A stretch of 64,000 nucleotides of DNA. Origin: Desulfocucumis sp964643075 (lineage in GTDB: Bacteria > Bacillota > Desulfotomaculia > Desulfotomaculales > Desulfocucumaceae). Position 1 is the stretch's first letter; each line of letters begins with the position of its first letter. Shown in pieces: positions 16,418-26,832 of this stretch. A program made the position numbers and the translations under genes. Under the pieces are notes generated by a model. That model was not told the origin of the DNA. It saw only the letters and a list, made by a program, of their open reading frames with translations, and made no database searches. The stretch is from NCBI GenBank assembly GCA_964643075.1, contig CAZXQO010000016.1, positions 25,927 through 89,926 of the forward strand, written 5' to 3'.

Positions 16418-16691
16418 TCCCGGGATGGCGAATTTTGTATACTAGATATCGTAACTACTAAGGAGACAGGAGTCAGAATGAAAGAACCGGCGAAAATAAC
16501 AGGACTCAGGAATTTTTGAATAGTACGAAGGATCTTGGATGCAGTGATATTTCCGAAACAAAACTTCTTTTGCAAGAGGTTAGTAATTTGCTGGAAGTAC
16601 ATTCTCGGGGCATTATGACTACTGACTACCTGAATTCTGACTACCTGAATAGTAAACAGTATTATAACTTTATTTAAAAGGGGTTTATATA
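16418..16691. other. purF-purM gap with repeat A
   Basis: No gene is visible. It is filled mainly by a family A copy (16451-16656) plus AT-rich leader before the purM GTG. The block from about 16520 to 16565 (GATATTTCCGAAACAAAAC) also occurs at 43036-43054. Confidence 0.6.
16451..16656 (+). repeat. Family A repeat (copy 1)
   Basis: Begins GTAACTACTAAGGAG and ends CTACCTGAATAGTAAAC, imperfect inverted ends. Internal text AGTCAGAATGAAAGAACCGGCG is shared with copies at 31640, 35721 and 42927. The GGATCTTGGATRCRGTGATA block is shared only with 42927. Confidence 0.75.
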
Positions 16692-17738
16692 GTGTCCGAG
16701 GAGACAAAGAAACTGACCTATGCCTCCGCCGGGGTGGATATAGACGCCGGTAACAGGGCGGTGGCGCTAATGAAAGAATCCGTGCGCAGCACCTTCCGGC
16801 CGGAAGTATTAACGGATATAGGGGGCTTCGGGGGGCTGTTCGCCTTGAATGCTTCCCGTTACCGGGAACCGGTGCTGGTTTCCGGCACGGACGGGGTGGG
16901 AACTAAGCTGCGGGTGGCCATGATGCTCGATAAGCACGACACGGTGGGCATTGACGCCGTGGCTATGTGCGCCAACGACATTCTGGTGCAGGGTGCGGAG
17001 CCGCTTTTTTTCCTGGACTACCTGGCGGTAGGCAAGCTGCTGCCGGAAAAGGTGGCCGCTATCGTTGCCGGGGTGGCCGAGGGCTGCCGTCAGGCCGGCT
17101 GCGCTCTCATTGGCGGTGAAACCGCCGAGATGCCAGGGTTTTACGGAGAGGATGAATACGATATCGCCGGCTTTGTGGTGGGAGTGGCAGACCGTTCCAG
17201 GATTATCGACGGCTCCCGGGTACATGCTGGGGATACTTTGATTGGCCTGCCGTCTTCCGGACTGCACAGCAACGGTTTTTCCCTTGCCCGCAAGGCTTTG
17301 TTAGAAGTGGCGGGCTACGATGTAGAATATGTTCACCCGGAGTTGGGTCGCTCCGTGGGCGGAGCAATGCTGGAGCCCACCAGGATCTACGTGCGCCAGG
17401 TACTGCCTCTGTTAACAGAGTTTGATATAAGGGGCATGGCCCATATCACCGGCGGGGGACTGACCGAAAACGTACCCAGGATTCTTCCTCCCGGCCTGTC
17501 GGTTACCATAAATAGAGGCAGCTGGCCTGTGCATAAAATATTTGAGCTTATAAAACAAATCGGTGACATAGATGAAGCGGAAATGTACCGTACCTTCAAC
17601 ATGGGCATAGGTTTTGTGCTGGCCGTGCCCGGGGAGCAGGCCGGGAATATTTTGCAAAGGTTAAAGGAAAAAGGTGAAATGGCCTACCGGATCGGCGGGG
17701 TGATTCCCGGGGACGGGACTGTGCAGTATGTGCGATAA
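16692..17738 (+). CDS. purM: Phosphoribosylformylglycinamidine cyclo-ligase PurM
   Basis: Closes FGAM to AIR with ATP. 348 residues of the PurM/HypE fold. Features seen: SGTDGVGTKLRVA (ATP/metal site), DAVAMCANDILVQGAEPLFFLDY, GGETAEMPGFYGEDEYDIAGF, and HITGGGLTENVPRI. GTG start with RBS AAAAGGGG. It lies between purF and purN, separated from purF by a 307-base repeat-filled gap that may have split the ancestral operon or left it intact. Confidence 0.97.
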   Translation: MSEETKKLTYASAGVDIDAGNRAVALMKESVRSTFRPEVLTDIGGFGGLFALNASRYREPVLVSGTDGVGTKLRVAMMLDKHDTVGIDAVAMCANDILVQGAEPLFFLDYLAVGKLLPEKVAAIVAGVAEGCRQAGCALIGGETAEMPGFYGEDEYDIAGFVVGVADRSRIIDGSRVHAGDTLIGLPSSGLHSNGFSLARKALLEVAGYDVEYVHPELGRSVGGAMLEPTRIYVRQVLPLLTEFDIRGMAHITGGGLTENVPRILPPGLSVTINRGSWPVHKIFELIKQIGDIDEAEMYRTFNMGIGFVLAVPGEQAGNILQRLKEKGEMAYRIGGVIPGDGTVQYVR

Positions 17739-17829
17739 GCTTTTTTTCTGCTAATGATGTGGTATGGGGGTTGAATGAGCCGGAGAATCGTTCCTTGACT
17801 CATCGACTTAAATGTGGGAGGTTGTTTTT

Positions 17830-18444
17830 ATGTCGCTGTTGAAGGTAGGGGTGCTGGCCTCGGGCAGGGGGTCCAACCTGCAGGCAATAATGGATGCCTC
17901 CCGGGAGGGTAGGATACCTGCTGGAGTGGTAGTGGTTATCAGCGATCAGGGTGACGCCTATGCCCTGGAGCGGGCACGCTCCGCCGGTATACCGGCGGAG
18001 GTTGTCGAGCCTGCCGGTTTTTCCTCCCGGGAGGCATACGAGGAACAGGTTGTTGCCGTGCTTCAGAAGTTCGGGGTGGAATTGGTCTGCCTGGCCGGTT
18101 ACATGAGGCTGGTGGGGCGGGTGTTGCTTAAGGCTTACCCCAATAAAATAATGAATATTCACCCGGCTTTGCTGCCGGCCTTTCCCGGGCTGCACGGTCA
18201 GCAGCAGGCTTGGGAGTATGGAGTGAGGTATAGCGGCTGCACCGTACACTTTGTGGATGAGGGTATGGATACCGGCCCAATTATTCTGCAGGCGGTGGTG
18301 CCGGTGCTGCCGGAAGATACCGGAGACGATTTGGCAGCCAGGATTCTTGAGCAGGAACATATAATCTATCCGGAGGCGGTAAATCTTTTTGCCCGTGGAC
18401 GACTTGAGGTAGTGGGCAGGAAGGTTATGATAATACAAAACTAG
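17830..18444 (+). CDS. purN: Phosphoribosylglycinamide formyltransferase PurN
   Basis: Transfers a formyl group from 10-formyltetrahydrofolate to GAR. 204 residues. The catalytic triad is visible: Asn and His in IMNIHPALLPAFPGLHG and Asp in VDEGMDTGPIILQ. The N-terminal phosphate loop is LASGRGSNLQA. ATG at 17830 is preferred over the in-frame GTG at 17812, because GGGAGG lies between them. The 91-base gap after purM holds a decayed REP-like sequence. Confidence 0.96.
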   Translation: MSLLKVGVLASGRGSNLQAIMDASREGRIPAGVVVVISDQGDAYALERARSAGIPAEVVEPAGFSSREAYEEQVVAVLQKFGVELVCLAGYMRLVGRVLLKAYPNKIMNIHPALLPAFPGLHGQQQAWEYGVRYSGCTVHFVDEGMDTGPIILQAVVPVLPEDTGDDLAARILEQEHIIYPEAVNLFARGRLEVVGRKVMIIQN

Positions 18445-18460
18445 TACAGGGGGATAGTGT

Positions 18461-19996
18461 ATGATTAAGCGCGCATTAATCAGCGTTTCCAACAAAGCCG
18501 GGCTGGTGGAATTTGCCCGGGGGCTTGTTAAGCTGGGTGCGGAGATTGTTTCCACCGGCGGCACCGCCAAAACTTTAAAAGAGGCCGGCGTTCCCGTTAC
18601 ATACATAACCAAGGTTACGGATTTTCCGGAGATACTGGACGGCAGGGTGAAGACACTGCATCCACGGGTGCACGGGGGAATCCTAGCCCGCCGCACGGAT
18701 GATCACTTGTCCCAGTTGAAAGAGCACGGTATTACCCCCATTGATCTGGTGGCGGTGAACCTGTATCCTTTCAGGGAGACGGTGGCTAAACCTGGTGTGA
18801 CCCTTGAGGAGGCCATAGAAAACATTGACATAGGGGGGCCGGCCATGGTCCGGGCCGCCGCTAAGAATCACCGGGATGTGGTGGTGGTGGTAAGTCCGGG
18901 GCGCTATCAGGAGATACTTCAGGCTCTGGAAAGCGGCCCGCTTACTACTGAGTTCCGACTATCCCTGGCCCTGGAGGCCTTTTCCCACACTGCTGCCTAT
19001 GATGCGGCCATTAGTTCCTATTTAAGCGGCCTGACAGGAAGCGGCGATTTTCCCGCTGTCATGCTTAAGCCGTATGATCGGGTTCAGCAGCTGAGGTATG
19101 GGGAAAACCCTCACCAGCGGGCTGCGTTTTACCGTGATCCGGCGGTTACCGGACCCTGTGTGGGGCGCTCTGAGCAATTATCCGGCAAGGAGCTTTCCTA
19201 CAACAATATACTGGACATTAATGCCGCTTTGGAGCTTGTGCGGGAGTTTGGCGGCCCTGCGGCGGTAATTATTAAGCATAACAATCCCTGCGGCGCCGCA
19301 GTGGCTGGTGATGTGGCCACCGCCTACCGGCTGGCCTTTGAGGGGGATCAGGTGTCCGCCTTTGGCGGTATAGTGGCCTTTAACCGGGAGGTAACTGCTG
19401 AGGCGGCCCGGAGTATGGCGGAAATTTTCCTGGAGGCGGTAATCGCTCCGGATTACCGGCCGGAAGCGCTGGAAGTGCTGAAAGGCCGGGAAGGATTAAG
19501 AGTGCTCAGGACCGGGGATTTGTCCGTGCAGTCCAACGACGGCACGGATGTGAGGAAGGTCAACGGAGGACTGCTGGTGCAGGACGCCGACCGGGATCTT
19601 TACCATAAAGACAAATTAAAGACTGTCACGGCCAAAGCCCCCACCCCCGGACAGATGGAGGAAATGGCCTTTGCCATGACCATTGTTAAGCACGTTAAAT
19701 CTAATGCTATCGTCATTACCAGGGACAAGCAACTGATCGGGGTAGGCGCAGGGCAGATGAACAGGGTGGGGTCCGCCCGCATTGCGCTGGAACAGGCCGG
19801 GGAAAAAGCCCGGGGAGCGGTGCTTGCTTCCGATGCCTTCTTTCCCTTCAGGGATACCCTGGATGAGGCGGCCCGCTGCGGCATTGCCGCGGTAATCGAG
19901 CCCGGCGGCTCCATGCGTGATGATGAATCCATAAAAGCTGCAGATGAGCACGGCATGGTCATGGTGTTTACCGGCATGCGTCATTTCAGGCACTGA
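18461..19996 (+). CDS. purH: Bifunctional AICAR transformylase/IMP cyclohydrolase PurH
   Basis: Last two steps to IMP. 511 residues. The N-terminal MGS-like IMP cyclohydrolase domain includes VSTGGTAKTLKEAGV, VTDFPEILDGRVKTLHP and the GGPAMVRAAAKNH loop. The C-terminal AICAR transformylase domain includes LRYGENPHQRAAFY, KHNNPCGAAV and the catalytic KHVKSNAIV, and ends MVFTGMRHFRH. RBS GGGGGATAG. 16 bases after purN. Confidence 0.98.
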   Translation: MIKRALISVSNKAGLVEFARGLVKLGAEIVSTGGTAKTLKEAGVPVTYITKVTDFPEILDGRVKTLHPRVHGGILARRTDDHLSQLKEHGITPIDLVAVNLYPFRETVAKPGVTLEEAIENIDIGGPAMVRAAAKNHRDVVVVVSPGRYQEILQALESGPLTTEFRLSLALEAFSHTAAYDAAISSYLSGLTGSGDFPAVMLKPYDRVQQLRYGENPHQRAAFYRDPAVTGPCVGRSEQLSGKELSYNNILDINAALELVREFGGPAAVIIKHNNPCGAAVAGDVATAYRLAFEGDQVSAFGGIVAFNREVTAEAARSMAEIFLEAVIAPDYRPEALEVLKGREGLRVLRTGDLSVQSNDGTDVRKVNGGLLVQDADRDLYHKDKLKTVTAKAPTPGQMEEMAFAMTIVKHVKSNAIVITRDKQLIGVGAGQMNRVGSARIALEQAGEKARGAVLASDAFFPFRDTLDEAARCGIAAVIEPGGSMRDDESIKAADEHGMVMVFTGMRHFRH

Positions 19997-20022
19997 GAAC
20001 ATAGCGAAAGGTGGTGCGGGGG

Positions 20023-21291
20023 TTGAAGGTACTGGTTATAGGCGGCGGCGGGCGTGAACATGCCCTGGTTTGGAAAATAAGCCAGAGCCCCCGGGTGGAC
20101 GGGATATTTTGCGCCCCCGGAAATGCGGGCATAACGGGGCTGGCTAAATGTGTGGACATATCCGTGGAAGATGTTCATGGACTGCTGGCCTTTGCCCTTC
20201 AGGAGAGGATAGATTTAACCGTGGTCGGCCCCGAGGCGCCCCTGACCCTGGGGCTGGTGGATGTCTTTGAAAAAGCCGGCCTCAGGGTATTCGGGCCCTC
20301 CGCCCGGGCTGCGGCGATTGAGGGAAGCAAAGTGCTGGCCAAGGATATCATGGCCAAATACGGCATTCCCACCGCACGTTACGCTGCCTTTGACACTGCA
20401 CCCGCAGCGGAGGAATATATCAGGCAGCTTGGCGCACCCTGTGTTGTTAAGGCTGACGGGCTGGCCGCAGGCAAGGGAGTTATAGTGGCCGCAACTGAGC
20501 AAGAGGCTGTTGACGCGGTCAGGCTAATCATGTCCCAGCGGGCCTTCGGGAGTGCCGGTGATATGGTTGTTGTAGAAGAGTGCCTGGTAGGCGAGGAGGT
20601 CAGCATACTGGCCTTTACGGACGGGGAAACGGTGATTCCCATGCTGCCGGCCCAGGATCACAAACAGATCTACGACGGCGACAGGGGCCCCAATACCGGA
20701 GGGATGGGTGCTTACGCTCCGGCCCCGGTCTGCACCCCGGAATTATACAATTTTGCCCTGGAAAAAATACTGGTGCCCACGGTAAAGGGTATGGCCTCCG
20801 AAGGCAGGCCCTATCGCGGTGTGCTTTACGCCGGGCTGATGGTGACCGCCGATGGTCCGAAGGTTCTGGAATATAACGCCAGGTTCGGAGACCCCGAGGC
20901 GCAGCCGGTTTTGATGTTGCTGGAAACCGATCTGGTGGAAATAATGGAAGCCATTATTGACAGACGCCTGGACGATATCGAAATTAAATGGAAAAAGGGT
21001 GCTGCAGTATGTGTGGTGCTGGCCTCCGGCGGGTATCCCGGCAGCTACCGGAAGGGAGATGTTATCTCCGGCTTCGGGCAGGAGACTCCGGGGGTAATGG
21101 TTTTTCACGCCGGTACGGCGCTCCGGGACGGTACTGTGGTAACCTCCGGCGGCAGGGTGCTGGGTGTTACCGCCCTGGGGGACGACATACCCTCGGCCAT
21201 AAATCAGGCCTATGCCGGGGTAAGGAATATAAGCTTTGAGGGCATGAGCTACCGTAAAGACATCGGCCAAAAGGCGCTAAGAAAACTTTAA
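20023..21291 (+). CDS. purD: Phosphoribosylamine-glycine ligase PurD
   Basis: ATP-dependent joining of phosphoribosylamine and glycine. 422 residues with the ATP-grasp layout: MKVLVIGGGGREHALVWKI at the N-terminus, VVKADGLAAGKGVIVA (ATP loop), RGPNTGGMGAYAP, and LEYNARFGDPEAQPV (metal site). GTG at 20011 is also in frame. TTG at 20023 gives the classic PurD start and has AAAGGTGG eight bases before it. Last gene of the purine operon, followed by a terminator. Confidence 0.96.
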   Translation: MKVLVIGGGGREHALVWKISQSPRVDGIFCAPGNAGITGLAKCVDISVEDVHGLLAFALQERIDLTVVGPEAPLTLGLVDVFEKAGLRVFGPSARAAAIEGSKVLAKDIMAKYGIPTARYAAFDTAPAAEEYIRQLGAPCVVKADGLAAGKGVIVAATEQEAVDAVRLIMSQRAFGSAGDMVVVEECLVGEEVSILAFTDGETVIPMLPAQDHKQIYDGDRGPNTGGMGAYAPAPVCTPELYNFALEKILVPTVKGMASEGRPYRGVLYAGLMVTADGPKVLEYNARFGDPEAQPVLMLLETDLVEIMEAIIDRRLDDIEIKWKKGAAVCVVLASGGYPGSYRKGDVISGFGQETPGVMVFHAGTALRDGTVVTSGGRVLGVTALGDDIPSAINQAYAGVRNISFEGMSYRKDIGQKALRKL

Positions 21292-21307
21292 ATTACATTT
21301 ATCTTTT

Positions 21308-21345
21308 AACGGCGGGGCTGCTTTAAATAGCCCCGTTGTTTTTTA
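21308..21345 (+). terminator. Rho-independent terminator after purD
   Basis: AACGGCGGGGCT and AGCCCCGTTGTT pair (with G-U pairs) around a nine-base loop and run into T6. It ends the purine operon. Confidence 0.88.
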
Positions 21346-21498
21346 TCGGTTTTTTCGTGCATGACAATTGCGGTTTTAATCCGGATTTTCAATTAAACGG
21401 TTGTTGGGTAAAATGAAGGGAAATGGTGTCAGACGTCGAAATCAAAGGAAACATACAGAGATTTACGGGACATAATATAAAAAACCAGGGGGATTCCT

Positions 21499-21795
21499 AT
21501 GTCCTATACGGATAAATTAAAAGACGAATCTATGGATCAGCTTTTTAAAGCCGTTCTGGCATTGGAAAATATAGATGAATGCTATCAATTTTTTGAGGAT
21601 ATATGTACCGTGGCGGAGTTAAAATCAATGGCCCAGAGGCTGGAGGTTGCCATAATGCTCCAGGAAAATCGCACCTATGGGGAAATCACAAGCCAGACCG
21701 GGGCCAGTACGGCCACCATCAGCCGGGTAAAACGCTGTTTGAATTATGGCGCGGACGGGTACAAGCTTGTTCTGCATAGACTGGCAAGTAAATAG
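21499..21795 (+). CDS. yerC: TrpR-like regulator, YerC/YecD family (putative HisR)
   Basis: 98 residues. The C-terminal half is a TrpR-type helix-turn-helix: FEDICTVAELKSMAQRLEVA, then TYGEITSQTGASTATISRVKRCL with the recognition helix at about residues 64-80. YerC-type proteins have been proposed as repressors of histidine biosynthesis in Firmicutes. Here the gene lies 141 bases upstream of hisD, with a promoter and a short palindrome between them. RBS CAGGGGGAT precedes the ATG. The regulatory role is an inference from family and position. Confidence 0.88.
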   Translation: MSYTDKLKDESMDQLFKAVLALENIDECYQFFEDICTVAELKSMAQRLEVAIMLQENRTYGEITSQTGASTATISRVKRCLNYGADGYKLVLHRLASK

Positions 21796-21856
21796 TAGAC
21801 ATTTCTGTTGCGGCAACTTAACCGGGTAGAAATGTTCTATTTTTTTTATTTGACAA

Positions 21857-21885
21857 TTGACTTCACACCCGTTTATCTTTATCAT
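21857..21885 (+). promoter_or_regulatory. Candidate promoter of the histidine operon
   Basis: TTGACT (21857-21862), 17 bases, TATCAT (21880-21885). A second TTGACA is at 21850. The predicted start is near 21892, just before the palindrome at 21901. Confidence 0.55.
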
Positions 21886-21900
21886 ATTATTATTGTAGTG

Positions 21901-21916
21901 CTTTAACTAATTAAAG
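21901..21916 (+). promoter_or_regulatory. Candidate operator for YerC/HisR
   Basis: CTTTAA-CTAA-TTAAAG is a perfect 6-base dyad with a 4-base centre. It lies just downstream of the predicted start of transcription and 20 bases before hisD, where a repressor would block initiation or elongation. Confidence 0.5.
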
Positions 21917-21935
21917 TGCCGGGGAGGGTCCTAGT

Positions 21936-23307
<1,372 letters not shown>

Positions 23308-23366
23308 TACTACAGCGTAAACTAAAAGTTAGCGGAGCCATGGGGACGTCCCCGTGGCGTAGCCTG
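23308..23366 (+). repeat. Family B element (copy 1, truncated)
   Basis: Starts with the terminal sequence TACTACAGCGTAAACTAAAA, continues GTTAGCGGAGCCATGGGGACG, then loses the rest and the right terminus. It directly abuts the family A copy in hisD. Confidence 0.7.
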
Positions 23367-23413
23367 CGTCGCAAGGGCAGGGAGTATACATAGGTTGTGG
23401 AGGGTGATGGAGT

Positions 23414-24490
23414 ATGACCGGAAGATTTAACCTTGCTGAACTAACCCGCCCTGATTTAAAAGGGCTGGTTCCTTACGATCCGCATATCGTGCCCGGGGTG
23501 ATTAAGCTTGACGCCAATGAGAATCCTTTTGATTTTCCCCGAAAGGTAAAAGAATATATTTGTGCAGGGCTGCAATCGGAACTTTTTACCAGGTATCCTG
23601 ACCCACTGGCCAGAGACTTATTGGCCGGGCTATCCGACTATAACGGGGTTTCCTCTAACTGTATCATGGCCGGTAACGGTTCCGACGAGATTATATTAAA
23701 CCTGATGCTTGCCTTTGGCACCGGCAGGGAAGTTGTAATAGCCTCACCTACCTTTTCCATGTACCGTATACACGCGCAGGTGGCCGGAGCAGGCTGGCGG
23801 GAGGTGCCCAGGCGTGATAATTTCGAGCCGGATATACCTGCTTTGCTTGATGCTGCCGCAAATCCGGGTGTAAGTATGATCTTCATCTGTTCACCCAATA
23901 ATCCTACCGGCAATGCCACCTCCCGGGAAGAGATTAGGAAACTCCTGGAAAACACCCGGGCACTGGTGGTGCTGGACGAGGCCTACCTGGAATTTGGCGG
24001 GGAATCAGCCGTTCCATTATTATCATCATACCCTAATCTGATTATACTCAAGACCTTTTCCAAAGCCTTCGGACTGGCCGGGCTAAGAGTGGGATATTTA
24101 CTTGCCCGTCCGGACGTAGTGGGCGAACTGCTCAGGATTAAACAGCCTTATAATCTGAATGCCTTTTCTCAGTTTGCGGCCGGGGCGGTATTAAAGCACA
24201 GGGATTTGCTGCGGGACCAGGTAGAAGCCATTAAGGCCGGCAGGGATAAACTTTTCAGAATTATGGCCGGCTTGGAAGGTGTAGAAGTTTTTCCCACCGA
24301 CGCAAATTTTATTCTTTTTCGTACTCCTGTTGAGGCGGAGAAAATATTCAAAGGGCTGTTGCGGGAAGGGGTATTAATCAGGAATGTTTCCTGTCCGGGT
24401 CTGGAAAAATGTATGCGTGTAACAGTGGGAACGGAGGAGGAGAACGGTAAGTTTCTGGAGAAACTAAAAGCTGTACTAAATGTTTATTAG
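23414..24490 (+). CDS. hisC: Histidinol-phosphate aminotransferase HisC
   Basis: PLP-dependent transamination of imidazole acetol phosphate. 358 residues, fold type I. Seen: LDANENPFDFP near residue 33, AGNGSDEIILNL, SPNNPTGN, VVLDEAYLEFGGES, and the PLP lysine in ILKTFSKAFGLAGLRVGYL. ATG with RBS GGAGGGTGATGG. The upstream gap holds repeats A and B. A complete family B element begins with the base immediately after the TAG stop. Confidence 0.96.
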   Translation: MTGRFNLAELTRPDLKGLVPYDPHIVPGVIKLDANENPFDFPRKVKEYICAGLQSELFTRYPDPLARDLLAGLSDYNGVSSNCIMAGNGSDEIILNLMLAFGTGREVVIASPTFSMYRIHAQVAGAGWREVPRRDNFEPDIPALLDAAANPGVSMIFICSPNNPTGNATSREEIRKLLENTRALVVLDEAYLEFGGESAVPLLSSYPNLIILKTFSKAFGLAGLRVGYLLARPDVVGELLRIKQPYNLNAFSQFAAGAVLKHRDLLRDQVEAIKAGRDKLFRIMAGLEGVEVFPTDANFILFRTPVEAEKIFKGLLREGVLIRNVSCPGLEKCMRVTVGTEEENGKFLEKLKAVLNVY

Positions 24491-24632
24491 TACTACAGCG
24501 TAATTTAAAGGTTAGCGGAGCCATGGGGACGGTTCGAGCGTCCCCGAAGCGTAGCGAAGGGCCGAAGGGAAGACGATGAAACCGTCCCCGTGGCGTAGCG
24601 GGCATAGCGAAATAAGCAATATTGCTGTAGTA
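24491..24632. repeat. Family B element (copy 2)
   Basis: 142 bases bounded by TACTACAGCGTA and ATTGCTGTAGTA (inverse TACTACAGCAAT). It is largely self-complementary: GGAGCCATGGGGACGGTTC on the left against AACCGTCCCCGTGGCGTAGC on the right. It starts right after the hisC stop codon. Without an open frame of useful size it fits a MITE or REP-type element. Confidence 0.8.
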
Positions 24633-24728
24633 TCAGGATTAACTTTATCAATATATCAAGCAGTTGGCACGTGACGGGCTTTCGTCCGGGTTGCTGCTGG
24701 CTGGCCGGGAAGGAGGACTGTTGATCTC

Positions 24729-25322
24729 ATGCAGATAGAACGGAAGTCCACTATAACAAGGAAAACCGCCGAGACGGAAATAAACCTGGAGCTTCTTCTG
24801 GATGGCCGGGGCGAATCCAGAGTAAATACAGGTGTAGGTTTTTTTGACCACATGCTCACACTTCTGGCCAGGCACGGTAGTTTTGACCTGAACCTTTCCG
24901 CTGCGGGGGATTTGCAGGTGGATTGTCACCATACAGTGGAGGACGTGGGCATCTGCCTTGGCCGGGCACTTAACGAGGCACTGGGGGAAAGGTCCGGGAT
25001 AAGTCGCTACGGACATATCATACTGCCCATGGATGAGGCTCTGGCACTGGTGGCTGTGGATTTAAGCGGCCGGGGGCATGCCGGGCTGGAGGCCAGTTTT
25101 CCGGTAGCCCGGGTGGGAAGTTTTGACACGGAGATGGTGGGGGAGTTCCTCCGGGCTTTTGCTGTTAATGCGGGAGTAACCCTACATGTCCGGCTCCTGG
25201 CCGGCGTTAACTGCCACCACATGATTGAAGCTATTTTTAAAGGGCTTGGCAGAGCGCTGGCGACAGCGGTGTCCCTTAGTGGGAAGGAGGGGGTGCCCTC
25301 CACCAAAGGTATCCTGGTATAA
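24729..25322 (+). CDS. hisB: Imidazoleglycerol-phosphate dehydratase HisB
   Basis: Dehydrates IGP to imidazole acetol phosphate using a di-manganese site. 197 residues, the monofunctional form. Two internal half-repeats carry the metal motifs: GVGFFDHMLTLLARHG and DCHHTVEDVGI in the first half, CHHMIEAIFKGLGRAL in the second. ATG at 24729 with GGAGGA 12 bases before. No phosphatase domain, so histidinol-phosphatase must be a separate gene. Confidence 0.97.
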   Translation: MQIERKSTITRKTAETEINLELLLDGRGESRVNTGVGFFDHMLTLLARHGSFDLNLSAAGDLQVDCHHTVEDVGICLGRALNEALGERSGISRYGHIILPMDEALALVAVDLSGRGHAGLEASFPVARVGSFDTEMVGEFLRAFAVNAGVTLHVRLLAGVNCHHMIEAIFKGLGRALATAVSLSGKEGVPSTKGILV

Positions 25323-25420
25323 TCGAACGCGGGGACGGTTCTAGTGTTTGATTAAGATAAAAAGGCTAAGTTTAATTAAGACGCCTTGTATATTGGCGTA
25401 ACTGGCGGGGGTCAAATATT

Positions 25421-26092
25421 TTGATTGCCATAATAGATTACGGAATGGGTAATTTGCGCAGCGTTCAAAAGGGTTTTGAAAAGGTAGGGGTAAAGGCCGA
25501 AATTGTCCGGGATCCCGGCGCGGTGGAAAACGCCCGGGGTGTTGTGCTGCCGGGAGTGGGCGCTTTTGCGGACGCCATGGAAAATCTCACCAGAACCGGC
25601 ATGGACCGGGCAGTTATCCGGGCCATATCCGGTGGCCGTCCCTTTCTGGGGATTTGCCTGGGATTGCAGTTGCTTTTTGAGGCCAGTGAGGAATGGGGGC
25701 ATACCAATGGCCTGGGGGTTTTCCGGGGTATGGTGCGCAGACTTCCGCCCGGTCTAAAGGTGCCTCATATGGGTTGGAACCAGCTAAATTACAGACCAGG
25801 GAAGGCTAACGGGCCTGAGTGCGGTGCCCTGGCGGAAACGGATCTAACCGGCGGTGAGAGGTGCCGTATTTTTTGTAATATTCCGGAGGGTTCATCTTTT
25901 TATTTTGTTCATTCTTATTATGTAGATCCTTTGGATAAGGATATTGTGGCCGGGGTGACGGAATACGGCATAGAATTTGTATCAGCCGTGGCAAAAAACA
26001 ATGTTTACGCCATTCAGTTTCATCCCGAAAAAAGCAGTGCCTTGGGCCTGCGTATATTGCAAAACTTCGGGGGTGTGGTTGAAAAATGCTAA
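25421..26092 (+). CDS. hisH: Imidazole glycerol phosphate synthase glutaminase subunit HisH
   Basis: Supplies ammonia from glutamine to HisF. 223 residues with class I amidotransferase motifs: IIDYGMGNLRSV, the nucleophile in FLGICLGLQLLFE, and FHPEKSS with the catalytic His and Glu. It is slightly longer than usual because of an insertion around residues 127-147 (PGKANGPECGALAETDLTGG). TTG start after RBS GCGGGGG. It overlaps hisA by seven bases. A short REP-like fragment, GGGGACGGTTC, lies in the gap upstream (25331). Confidence 0.95.
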   Translation: MIAIIDYGMGNLRSVQKGFEKVGVKAEIVRDPGAVENARGVVLPGVGAFADAMENLTRTGMDRAVIRAISGGRPFLGICLGLQLLFEASEEWGHTNGLGVFRGMVRRLPPGLKVPHMGWNQLNYRPGKANGPECGALAETDLTGGERCRIFCNIPEGSSFYFVHSYYVDPLDKDIVAGVTEYGIEFVSAVAKNNVYAIQFHPEKSSALGLRILQNFGGVVEKC

Positions 26093-26832
26093 TTTATCCT
26101 GCCATTGATTTACGTGCAGGTAGATGTGTCAGGCTGGTGGAGGGAAATCCGGAGAACGAGACAGTTTATTCCGACGACCCGTCGGCTATGGCCTGCCTCT
26201 GGCAGAAGGAAGGCGCCAGCTGGCTGCATGTGGTGGATCTGGACGGGGCTTTTTCCGGTTCGCCTAAGAATTTAGACGTGCTAAGAGAGATAATTACCTC
26301 GGTGGATATACCAGTGCAGGTAGGCGGTGGCATCAGGGATTTGGCGGTGGTGGAGGCAATTCTGGGATTGGGCGCCGCCAGGGTAATCTTTGGCACCGTG
26401 GCCATTACCAGCCCGGAGATGGTGGCCGAAGCCTGTAGTAAATACGGGGAGGCCATTGCCGTGGGCATTGACGCCAGGGACGGCAAGGTTGCTATTGAGG
26501 GCTGGGGGGTAACTGTCCGGAAAAACACTCTTGAGCTGGCTGAAGAGATGAAGAATATGGGTGTGCGCAGGATTATTTTTACTGATATATGGCGGGACGG
26601 CACACTTAGGGGGCCGAATGTGGCTGCGGTGGAGGAAGTTGTACGGGCTACCGGCATAAAGGTAATTGCCTCCGGAGGGGTATCAACCCTTGATGATTTG
26701 AGGGCCTTAAAAAAACTGGAAAGCCTGGGCGTGGAAGGGGTCATCATGGGCAAGTCTCTTTATGCCGGAACTATAGCCCTCAAGGACGCTCTGGTCATTG
26801 CAGAGGCGGAAGCGGGGGCGGAGGTGTGCTGA
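26086..26832 (+). CDS. hisA: ProFAR isomerase HisA
   Basis: Amadori rearrangement of ProFAR to PRFAR. 248 residues, (beta/alpha)8 barrel. N-terminal IYPAIDLRAGRCVRLVEG has the catalytic Asp. The two phosphate-binding motifs are VQVGGGIRD and VIASGGVST; FTDIWRDGTLRGPN lies in the second half. It overlaps hisH and hisF by seven bases each, indicating translational coupling. Confidence 0.97.
   Translation: MLIYPAIDLRAGRCVRLVEGNPENETVYSDDPSAMACLWQKEGASWLHVVDLDGAFSGSPKNLDVLREIITSVDIPVQVGGGIRDLAVVEAILGLGAARVIFGTVAITSPEMVAEACSKYGEAIAVGIDARDGKVAIEGWGVTVRKNTLELAEEMKNMGVRRIIFTDIWRDGTLRGPNVAAVEEVVRATGIKVIASGGVSTLDDLRALKKLESLGVEGVIMGKSLYAGTIALKDALVIAEAEAGAEVC

Noticed and set aside
16291..16707. A 138-codon minus-strand frame across the purF-purM gap.
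   Set aside because: Composed of repeat A in reverse and ends of two real genes; it has no ribosome site.
24660..24690. GTTGGCACG before hisB as a sigma-54 promoter.
   Set aside because: The -12 element (TTGC at the right spacing) is missing.
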